Shown here: in pieces, positions 10,771 to 17,744 of the stretch
Layout of the letters: each line of letters begins with the position of its first letter
Position numbering within the stretch: position 1 is the stretch's first letter
From: CAWIUB01 sp963839995
GTDB lineage: Bacteria > Actinomycetota > Actinomycetes > Mycobacteriales > Jatrophihabitantaceae
Direction of reading: 5' to 3'
NCBI GenBank assembly: GCA_963839995.1
Contig: CAWIXH010000001.1
Span: 558,001-622,000 of the forward strand
Length of the DNA: 64,000 bases
The notes under the pieces: model-generated
The model's input: the letters and a program-made list of their open reading frames with translations, nothing else
Database searches by the model: none
What the model was told of the DNA's origin: nothing
Program-made: the position numbers and the translations under genes

Positions 10771-10800
10771 TCCGGATGTTCCGGATGTTCCGGATGTTCC
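10771..10800 (+). repeat. Short tandem repeat CCGGATGTT
   Basis: Three consecutive copies of the 9-mer CCGGATGTT are present here. Copy B of the duplication (57630-57651) has two. Replication slippage after the duplication is the simplest explanation. Confidence 0.9.
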
Positions 10801-10904
10801 GTAGGATCGTACCCGACGGCGGGCGCAGGACCTCAGTGGGGGGAAGGCGGGTCGCGGCGATGCCTTCGAGGACGTCCATGAGGACGACTGGGGGGTGGTA
10901 GTTC

Positions 10905-11078
10905 ATGCTGAGACTAGAGTTCCGATGGTGGGTCTGGCTGCTCGCGGCACTGATCATCTACGTGGCCTGGACGGCCCCGGGCGCGATGGCGACCTTGGTT
11001 GGCGGGGTCGTGCACGTGTTCACTGCGGTGGGCGACGGCATAGCGCGGTTCATCAACGAGGTGCACGCATCGCACTAG
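10905..11078 (+). CDS. Small membrane peptide, 57 aa (copy A)
   Basis: The frame encodes MLRLEFRWWVWLLAALIIYV followed by a second hydrophobic stretch (MATLVGGVVHVFTAVGDGI) and a short polar tail. That suggests one or two membrane segments with a positively charged N-terminus. A purine-rich stretch (GGGGGGTGG) lies a few bases before the ATG. The frame is intact in copy B with two substitutions near the C-terminus. Similar short hydrophobic proteins occur in actinomycetes, but I know no function. IS1380 is inserted across its stop codon (CTAG), and the stop is preserved. Confidence 0.55.
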   Translation: MLRLEFRWWVWLLAALIIYVAWTAPGAMATLVGGVVHVFTAVGDGIARFINEVHASH

Positions 11079-12951
11079 TCCTGAAATAAGCGTGTCGGTC
11101 GGCTAGTCGCAGTCGCGACCGAGTTGATCATGTCGATTCTGGTTCCGGTCGTGCCGGGGTGCTTGATGCAGGGCGTCTTGGCTGGCTCGCGGGTCGTCTC
11201 ATGGCCTGTTCGCCGGTGCGTGGAGGGTTCGACGCACTGGTGACGGGTGCGCGAGCAGGCGTGGTCGCCGCCGCGCGGGCGGCGGTGCATTGGTGGCTCG
11301 CGAGCGGTGGCGGGGTTAGCCGAAGCGGGTGCGCTCGATGGTGCGCCAGGCACTGAGGAACCTGCCGAGGTTGGGGTGGTAGCCGAGGATGCGGATGGTG
11401 ATGCTGCGGGCGCGGCGGATCACCATGGCGGGGACGAGGATGACGTTGGTGATGAAGCGTCGGAACTCCATGCCGATGTACTCGCGACGGCCGGCTTTGT
11501 GGTGCAGCATCATCGCGAACCAAGACTTGATGTTCCAGGCGAGCGCGGCGATGACCATGTAGGCCCAGTTGCTGACCAGATCGTAGAGCGGGACGCGCAG
11601 GGCGTTGACGCCGTTCTTGAGCTGCTCGATCACGTTTTCCTGGTCGCAGCGGTCGTTGGCGCAGGCGACCACTTCGGCCGGGGTGAGGTCGGTGCGGGTG
11701 GTGATGTAGAAGAAGTATTTGACCTCGTCGAACAAGACGTTCTCGCCGCGGGAGCGGGTGAGGTTCTTGCGCAGCGCGATGACCCGGTAGGGGCGCTTGC
11801 ATTTGCCGGGCTGGTAGTCGAACTCGGCGACGTCCTCACCCTGAAGTTCGATGTTGAGGTATTCGCGTTCGGTGACGATGCGCTGCTTGTGGTTGGGCTG
11901 CCGCTGCCGCGTCTGCCCGGTCTTCGGCTCGTGCTTCGCGTGCCGCGCAAGGCGTGCCCAGGCCGATTCGTCGAGGGCTTCGGCGCGCGAGCGCAGCGCG
12001 GCGTTGGCGTCCATCCCGAACAGGAAATCGACCCGCTCGGCCCACCGGTCGAAGTGCGCGGTGAGGGAGAAGTCGGTATCCCCGCGCAGGCACACCCGCG
12101 GCGCGTGCGGATCGACCAGGTCGATGGCCCGGTCGATCCATTCCGCCGCGCCTTGATGGCTCGGTGCGTTGCCGGGACGGTTGACCAGATAGAGCACCTC
12201 TTTGGTGTTGGCCAGCGACACGATCAGCGGCGCGTAGCCCCAGATGCCCTTGTAGGAAATGTCCATCCCCGCCTTGTGCTCCCCACACGTCGGCGCGATG
12301 GTGCCGTCGATGTCGACATACGCGATCGGGCCCAACAAGTCCCGGCCCCGCCCGGCCCACAGCTGCGGGCGGACGGCGTTGATCGCCTCCATCAACACCA
12401 CCACGTCCTCGGTGCCGAAGCGGCGGCAGAAATCCCCGGCCGTGGTCGGATCGGGTATCAGCTTCGCGCCAAGCGCGTTCATGTACGCGGTGTCGTGCCG
12501 CAGCCGTTCGATGTCCTCCAACCGGGTACCGCCACACGCCACGTTGTAGGCCATGTTCAGCACATGGTCGGACTCGTGATACGGCAGGTACACCTTCAAC
12601 AGCTCAAGGTCGGCGTCGATCCGCTCGGCCAGCCCGAGCCGGCACACCAGTCGGTGCACCGCCGCGATCCCACCGAAACAGGTCGCCTCGACGTTGCCGC
12701 CGATCTCGTAACCGATCTTGCCCGACGTGAACATCGGCTTCGGCCGCGCACCCCAATGCCCCGCCCGGGCATGCCGCGCCGCGACCTTGCGGCGACGGCG
12801 CGCCAGGTTCCGCCGACTCTGCACGTGCGCTATCTTCTTCACCAGAAAGGCCTGTCCTGTCGGAGTAGTCCTCAGAGCACTAACCCCGGCAAGATAAGGC
12901 CTTTCTGCTTACCTGCCCGGCTCCGACACGACCGACACGCTTAGGACAGGA
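11079..12951 (-). mobile_element. IS1380-family insertion sequence
   Basis: The terminal inverted repeats are TCCTGAAATAAGCGTGTCGG (left) and TCCTGTCCTAAGCGTGTCGG (right, read inward). CTAG is duplicated at 11075-11078 and 12952-12955, and the uninterrupted site is present in copy B at 57925. The element carries one transposase gene and appears complete. Confidence 0.95.
11316..12842 (-). CDS. IS1380-family transposase
   Basis: This 508-residue protein has full family length and an intact frame. The DDE residues lie in AYVDIDGTIAPT (first Asp), VCLRGDTDFSL (second Asp) and DRCDQENVIEQLKNGVNAL (Glu, with the typical IEQLKNG helix). The N-terminus is Arg-rich and basic. It is the only gene in the element and reads from the right end. 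The element looks capable of movement, and it inserted after the 2.4-kb duplication because copy B lacks it. Confidence 0.95.
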   Translation of the reverse strand: MKKIAHVQSRRNLARRRRKVAARHARAGHWGARPKPMFTSGKIGYEIGGNVEATCFGGIAAVHRLVCRLGLAERIDADLELLKVYLPYHESDHVLNMAYNVACGGTRLEDIERLRHDTAYMNALGAKLIPDPTTAGDFCRRFGTEDVVVLMEAINAVRPQLWAGRGRDLLGPIAYVDIDGTIAPTCGEHKAGMDISYKGIWGYAPLIVSLANTKEVLYLVNRPGNAPSHQGAAEWIDRAIDLVDPHAPRVCLRGDTDFSLTAHFDRWAERVDFLFGMDANAALRSRAEALDESAWARLARHAKHEPKTGQTRQRQPNHKQRIVTEREYLNIELQGEDVAEFDYQPGKCKRPYRVIALRKNLTRSRGENVLFDEVKYFFYITTRTDLTPAEVVACANDRCDQENVIEQLKNGVNALRVPLYDLVSNWAYMVIAALAWNIKSWFAMMLHHKAGRREYIGMEFRRFITNVILVPAMVIRRARSITIRILGYHPNLGRFLSAWRTIERTRFG

Positions 12952-13290
12952 CTAGTGGTCCATGCCATCAAGAGTGGATTTACCCCGCTGATCAGTGAGC
13001 GAGCTCGGACCCAGCAACATCCGCTCTATGCCGCTCGGCGCGCGCATTTTCCGGCTGCGCGCCCGTACGCACACTTCGTCGCGCGTCGCCGGGTGTCCGG
13101 CGGTCGTCGTTGCGCGACGCGGGCGTTGGCGAGCGCAAGGGGTTGTCGTGGAGATCTTCTGGCGCGCGTCCGCGGCGGTTCATCCACCGCCTGAGCCGGC
13201 TCGTGCGGCACGACGGTTGGGCTGCGAGACGTCGGTGCGCCAGGGACCGGGAAGCGCGTATTGACGACGTGTCTACTCGCACATGCGGTT

Positions 13291-13814
13291 GTGACTGTTC
13301 CTATCACTCTGCTCGGGCTGCTCGAACGCGAGCCCAGCCATGGGTATGAGCTCAAGCGCGACTACCACGCGTACTTCGGCCGGGGCCAGCCGCTGCCGTT
13401 CGGCCAGGTGTACGCGACGCTGGGACGGCTGGCCCGGGACGGCAAGGTGCTGGGCGCGGAGCCCGAGCACGGCGCCGGGCCCGACCGCAAGCGTTATGTC
13501 ATCACCGAGCAGGGGGTGACCGAGGTCGAGATGTGGCTCGCCGAGCCGGTGGAGCCCGAGCCGCACCTGCAGACGGTGCTGTTCGCGAAGTGGTGCTGGC
13601 GCTGATGTCGGGCCGGCCAGCCGAGAGGTACCTCGACGCGCAGCGGGCCACACACCTGCGGCGGATGCGGGAGCTGACCGACGTCAAGCGGACCGGCAGC
13701 GTGGTCGACGCGCTGCTGGCTCACCACGGCCTGTTCCATCTGGAGGCGGACCTGCGCTGGATCGACCTGACGGCGGCCCGGCTTGACGCGCTGGCGAAGG
13801 CGGTGCGGCGATGA
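13291..13814 (+). pseudogene. PadR-family regulator, frameshifted (copy A)
   Basis: The N-terminal 100 residues match the intact copy at 58264 (TLLGLLEREPSHGYELKRDY winged helix). A net two-base insertion at about 13590 (GAAGTGGTGCTGG against GAAGGTGGTGG) then shifts the frame and ends the protein at 13605. The remaining codons continue in another frame to 13814 and encode the same C-terminal helices as copy B. Copy A therefore cannot make a full dimerisation domain. Confidence 0.9.
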
Positions 13815-13815
13815 C

Positions 13816-13974
13816 CGCCACTCGCGACCACAACGATCAGCATGCACCGACCGGCGTGCAGGCGGCGGTTGCAGGGCGGCCGCCGCAGCCGAACACCTGA
13901 GCCAGCCGACGCGCCTGCCCGTGTGCATAACGACATTCCCAGCAGCGATGCCGCCGCGGACGTATTCGGCGATC
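13816..13974. repeat. 158-bp repeat R2, copy 1
   Basis: This stretch matches 63561-63718 in the same orientation. It ends in CGTATTCGGCGATC, after which the two loci diverge at once. On the minus strand it contains an ATG (MLIVV...) that serves as the start of the 521-aa gene at 62022; here that reading runs only into sequence antisense to padR. Confidence 0.9.
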
Positions 13975-14526
13975 GGTCCGATCGGCACGTCGGCATCGAA
14001 CACGCGGCGTGACCGACTGACAAGCACGCATCTCCGTCGATCGGTACGCCAGCCGGCGTCGCGACGACGTCGTCGAGCCGCGCAGATCATTCGTTCTCTT
14101 GAGCGCTCTTGGACCTGTCCACGACGTCGATTCTTGGACATGGACGCCCGTCGTGGACCCGTTCCCTTGAGCGGTATCTCCGACGTGACCAACGATGATT
14201 CCCTTTCGTCGCTGCGTTTTCTCTTGGATAGGTCGGAACGGAAGCCGGCGCGTCGACATGTCCACGACGGCGAACAGCCCGTATCGCTGGGGATCGCGCG
14301 GCCGCGCTCAAGAGAAGATTTGTTCTGTGGGGGCCGCCTCAGGGCCGCTGGGCGCCCGCTCATGAATGCGGCGACGCGCTGGTACCGGCTTCCAGCCACC
14401 GCCTGCGTGGGTCCGCGCTTCCCACCGCTGGCGCTAGCTTCCCCGGCCACCAGCAGGCGGCGTGCACCTCCGGCTGGTTGCGCTGACGCGTTGCCTGCGC
14501 GCCGTGGGTCAGCTGGTTGGTGAAAC
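13975..14526. other. No supported gene
   Basis: I see no conserved coding signal here. The words GTCCACGACG and GACATG recur at 14115-14150 and 14255-14270 as partial inverted and direct repeats. Nothing links them to a known element. Confidence 0.5.
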
Positions 14527-14982
14527 CTAGTCGAGGATGTGTCGGAGCCGGTCGAAGCTCTCGCTCCACCCGTCCTCGTGCAGCTTGCGCCGTTCCTCGG
14601 TGATAAATGATCCCTGCACCACAGTGAGCTCGGTGCCGCCGCGCTCGTTCTTCAGCGAAAGCTGGGCCAGGGTCTCCTGGTCGTCGGGTGCCGGCGGCTC
14701 CCAAACGAACGTGTACGCAAGACGCACTGGCGGCGACACCTCCCGGAACTCACCGGTGAGGTGAAAGAGCTCACCCGCCGGCGGCTGCATCGCGATCCGG
14801 TAGCCGCTGCCGACACGTGGCACGAACTCGATGCTGGGGCAGGTGAACCCGTTCGGCCCCCACCAGCGTGCAAGCTTGGCGGGATTCGTCAGTGCATGGT
14901 AGACGCGCTCGCGCGACGCGGGTAGGACGCGCCGGAGGCGGACGACCAGCTCGCTTGCCGGTGTCGTGCCACGGCTCGTCAT
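14527..14982 (-). CDS. SRPBCC (AHSA1-like) domain protein
   Basis: This 151-residue protein has the AHSA1/START-like layout. VVRLRRVLPASRERVYHAL opens the fold, WWGPNGFTCP is the family's W-W-G-P signature, and the C-terminal helix is DGWSESFDRLRHIL. These proteins form a hydrophobic cavity and often sit beside small regulators; the ligand is unknown. The start ATG overlaps the stop of the upstream 65-aa gene (ATGA at 14979-14982), so the two are probably translated together. Confidence 0.85.
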   Translation of the reverse strand: MTSRGTTPASELVVRLRRVLPASRERVYHALTNPAKLARWWGPNGFTCPSIEFVPRVGSGYRIAMQPPAGELFHLTGEFREVSPPVRLAYTFVWEPPAPDDQETLAQLSLKNERGGTELTVVQGSFITEERRKLHEDGWSESFDRLRHILD

Positions 14983-15176
14983 CGCACTGCTCCTGCAGTT
15001 GCTGGGATCAGTCCAAGCTGATCGAGCAGGCCCATCCGCTCGAGTCGCGTTACGCCTGCGATGATCTTGCCGTCGCGGATGGGTGCCTTGAATGTGGTCC
15101 TGGCGCGCCGTACGACTTCGTCTCCTGTGTCGCCACTGAGCACGAACCCACCGTTGCACCAGATCGCGTAGGCCAC
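14979..15176 (-). CDS. Small unknown protein, 65 aa
   Basis: The GTG at 15176 has a strong ribosome site (AAAGGAGGA, six bases upstream), which fixes the start. The product (AYAIWCNGGFVLSGDTGDE...) is a compact alpha/beta-like sequence with no motif I recognise. It is coupled to the SRPBCC gene through an ATGA overlap, suggesting a shared role. I cannot assign one. Confidence 0.65.
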   Translation of the reverse strand: MAYAIWCNGGFVLSGDTGDEVVRRARTTFKAPIRDGKIIAGVTRLERMGLLDQLGLIPATAGAVR

Positions 15177-15182
15177 CGCAGT

Positions 15183-15865
15183 CCTCCTTTCGGCGGTGTG
15201 CGGAGCGATTGTCGCTCCCCGGACTCCAGCATCCACCAAAGCGGCACTGGCGACACATTGCGTGGTGGCAAGGGAGCGCTCTCCAGGGGGCGGGCATCGG
15301 CTAATCGATGCCGTCGCTGGCGGCCTGCACGGCACCGTCGCGGGGACGCTGCAGGGCCTACGAGGAGTGGCGCCAACTACCTGACGAGCTCGGGGTGGCG
15401 CCATCGGCCGAGCGCGACACCCACGGCAGCAGTACGAGCCCGGCCAACAGAGCAGCGGACCGCCCTGCCTCGGGCCGCTACCGCCGACCCCGGCCGGGTC
15501 GGAGCGGATTCGGCGATGCCGACAGCCCACCCATCGGCTGGCCGCCCGCCCACGGCGCAGGCACTCGCCTTGAGTCCTTCAGGCCACTCACGCGCTCGTT
15601 CAGCACGCCGGTGCGCACTTTGCACGCGACCGCCAGAAGCTCCGCCATGTCCATGATCGCCCGGCCGCCAGCGCGCACAGAAATCGCACTCGAATTTGGC
15701 CGCCTCCAGTTCCGTAATCGGCGATCACCGAAAGCTGCGCGGTCACGATGCGTGACTATGTCGCCGGCGCGGTGAACTACGGGTTCTACGGTGGTGCTCT
15801 CATTCGTATGCTGGGGCCACGGCGCTCCAGGGTTCCGGGCCTCGGCCCGCTTCCTGGAGGTACCC
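15183..15865. other. No supported gene; contains a TCGGCGATC motif
   Basis: No coding frame here looks conserved. The 12-mer TAATCGGCGATC lies at 15715-15726, followed after about 15 bases by GGTCACGATGCGTG. A related 12-mer pair is at 24393. A near match, GATTCGGCGATG, is at 15507. Confidence 0.45.
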
Positions 15866-17152
15866 GTGACCACCATCCCAATGAGCTCGTCGACCGAGGT
15901 CGCGGTCGTGGTCGGACCGCTGTTCAGCGACGCCGAACGCGCCGCACTGGCAGGCTTCCTGGCCGGCTACTCCGGTCAGACCCGTGACGCCTACACCCTG
16001 GATCTGCGGCAGTACACGTCTTGGTGCGCACGCCAAGGCCTGCGCCTGTTCACCGCCAAGCGGGCCGACGTCGAGTGCTACGCCCGCGACCTGGAAGCGC
16101 GTGGCCGAGCCCGGGCAACGATCGCCCGCCGGCTGTGCACGGTGGCCGGGTTCTACCGGTACGCGGTGGAAGAGGACCTGCTCGACCACTCACCCGCAGG
16201 CCACGTACGCCGGCCCCGGTTGGATTACGAATCACACGCGGTCGGCCTGGACCGCAACGAGGTCGGCGGGTTGCTCGTCGCCGCTGGACTGCGCACCGCG
16301 ACCGAGCACGCGTTGATCAGCCTGCTGGCGATCAACGGGCTGCGCGTCTCCGAAGCCCTCGGCGCCGACACCGACGACCTCAGTATCGAGCGCGGGCACC
16401 GCACGCTAACGATCCTGCGCAAGGGCGGCAAGCTCGTCACCATCCCGCTCGCCCCGCGCACCGCCCGCGCGATCGAAGCGACCGCCGCGATCATCGCGCG
16501 CTGGGCCGATGCGTGGGAGGCGGGCGATGTCGACGCGATCGTCGCGATGCTCGCCGAGGACGCGCGCTACTCGATGCCGCCGCTGCCCGAGTGGTACCGG
16601 GGGACGGAGCAGATCCGCGTCTTCCTGGTCGGTGGCCCGCTGCAGTCACGCTGGCGGTTCCTGCCGACGACGGCAAACGGCCAACTCGCGTTCGGCACCT
16701 ACCTGTGGGACGACGACACTCAGCAGTTCGTACCCGGCGGCCTCGACGTCCTCACCATCCGGGACGGACGCGTCGAGGAGATCGTCGCGTTCCTGACCGC
16801 CGACCTCACCCGCTTCGGACTTCCACCAATCGTGGAGATCACCCGCTGCAGATACCGGACCTCCAGCTCCGCGGTCACAAGCGGCTGGCACCACACGGCG
16901 GCGCCCAGCGCCCGCCTCGAGCACCACGACCCTGCGCCGCGACACTCGACAAAGGCGGCCTGGACCGTCGAGGTCGCCGTTACTCTCCGACACCTCGTCA
17001 CACCCGCGTCCGACAACCCGGAACCGCACATATCAGCGCGGCTGAGGCATCCGGATCGCAGGACATGCGAAGCGCCGATTCGGCGATCCCGCACGCGGCG
17101 CGCGAGTAAGAGTCCGCGCCGGTACTGGATGAAGATTCAATCGAGCGTATGA
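15866..17152 (+). CDS. Chimera: truncated tyrosine recombinase joined in frame to SnoaL-like domain
   Basis: The GTG at 15866 follows GGAGG by five bases. Residues 1-210 are a tyrosine recombinase: SAM-like N-domain, box I Arg in LLAINGLRVSEALGAD, and the beta-strand Lys in ILRKGGKLVTIPL. The HxxR box and catalytic Tyr are absent. From about 16495 the frame continues without a stop into AWEAGDVDAIVAMLAEDARY, a SnoaL-like fold (PPLPEWYRG, TYLWDDDTQQF). That fold matches the C-terminal extension of some ECF sigma factors rather than any recombinase. Recognisable homology stops at about 16820 (RFGLP), and the remaining codons to 17152 look random. The product should not recombine DNA. The fusion probably arose by illegitimate joining of two decaying genes. 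Confidence 0.7.
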   Translation: MTTIPMSSSTEVAVVVGPLFSDAERAALAGFLAGYSGQTRDAYTLDLRQYTSWCARQGLRLFTAKRADVECYARDLEARGRARATIARRLCTVAGFYRYAVEEDLLDHSPAGHVRRPRLDYESHAVGLDRNEVGGLLVAAGLRTATEHALISLLAINGLRVSEALGADTDDLSIERGHRTLTILRKGGKLVTIPLAPRTARAIEATAAIIARWADAWEAGDVDAIVAMLAEDARYSMPPLPEWYRGTEQIRVFLVGGPLQSRWRFLPTTANGQLAFGTYLWDDDTQQFVPGGLDVLTIRDGRVEEIVAFLTADLTRFGLPPIVEITRCRYRTSSSAVTSGWHHTAAPSARLEHHDPAPRHSTKAAWTVEVAVTLRHLVTPASDNPEPHISARLRHPDRRTCEAPIRRSRTRRASKSPRRYWMKIQSSV

Positions 17153-17154
17153 AT

Positions 17155-17178
17155 CTGCCCCCGCGTTTGCGGGGGCAG
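17155..17178. terminator. Perfect hairpin beside tmRNA remnant
   Basis: CTGCCCCCGC and GCGGGGGCAG form a 10-bp perfect stem with loop GTTT. It lies two bases past the CCA end of the minus-strand tmRNA remnant, as expected for that gene's terminator. No T tract is obvious. Confidence 0.6.
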
Positions 17179-17180
17179 AG

Positions 17181-17215
17181 TGGTGGAGGTGGCGGGGATC
17201 GAACCCGCCGAACCG
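17181..17215 (-). pseudogene. ssrA fragment: tmRNA (ssrA) 3'-end remnant
   Basis: The minus strand reads GCGGGTTCGATCCCCGC then CACCTCCACCA. This is the T-arm, acceptor strand and CCA of an actinobacterial tmRNA. No tag-peptide frame or 5' GGGG end follows within the next 400 bases, so only the 3' end is here. The ssrA 3' end is a frequent integration target. It lies 360 bases past recognisable homology of the integrase-like chimera, which suggests an old att site. Confidence 0.6.
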
Positions 17216-17744
17216 CCCGTGTTCATGGGTCTCCGTCGCTACGGTCCAGCATTTTCGGGCCACGCGCGTCCGGGCCGGGCCACCATGGACCAGTGGATGC
17301 CGCGGATTTGTACCCGCGTACCCGCGGCATCAGCTCGCGAACCCCGCCCTCGTCCCAGGCCAGCGCGCTGCAGGCGTTCGGCGGGTGGCCGTCGAGGGCG
17401 CTGCGCGCGGACGCCCAAGACGCGGGCCACGCAGAGTTGGCGAACCACGCTCGGCGAGACCTCGAACGGATCAACAAGCTTGAACACCTCTGACTTGAAC
17501 ACTTCTGACCGGAGGAGCACGAAAGCACGGACCACGTCAGACCGGCTCATGCCAGCCGACTGCGTCTGTCCACCGCGAGTCAGGAGCAAATGCGACGGGC
17601 CCACACATCATCGTCTCGGCCCACGTCGCCGGTCAGTGCACCACCGTCCGCGCCACCACCAGGCAACCCGGGCGGGTGAGAAGACGACGAAGGTTCTCGG
17701 GCGCCCGGGGACCAAGACAACGTAACTATCAGCCGATGATCAGC
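17216..17744. other. No supported gene
   Basis: I see no conserved frame. Two imperfect copies of CTTGAACACYTCTGAC lie at 17481-17510; they are too short to assign. Confidence 0.5.

Larger units (their letters stand above)
9540..13814 (+). repeat. 2.4-kb direct duplication, copy A (interrupted by IS1380)
   Basis: 9540-11078 plus 12952-13814 match 56381-58785 in the same orientation and order, with scattered substitutions and short indels (about 2.4 kb each). Shared content is an acyl-CoA dehydrogenase remnant, a structured-RNA candidate, a tRNA-Pro 3' half, a 57-aa ORF and a PadR gene. Copy A differs by carrying an IS1380 element, a third copy of a 9-bp repeat, and a 2-base insertion in padR. 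Confidence 0.95.

Noticed and set aside
11247..12944. Long plus-strand frame opposite the IS1380 transposase
   Set aside because: Its codons are the antisense of a well-conserved transposase. Long antisense frames are expected in high-GC DNA.
14090..14300. A short inverted-repeat element around GTCCACGACG
   Set aside because: The matches are short and irregularly spaced, with no gene or target duplication.
17481..17510. CRISPR-like or iteron repeats (CTTGAACACYTCTGAC)
   Set aside because: There are only two imperfect copies, without spacers or nearby cas or rep genes. No CRISPR array was seen anywhere in the window.
17155..17744. A full tmRNA gene on the minus strand
   Set aside because: Only the T-arm, acceptor strand and CCA match. 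No tag-peptide reading frame or 5' pairing strand is found in the next 400 bases.
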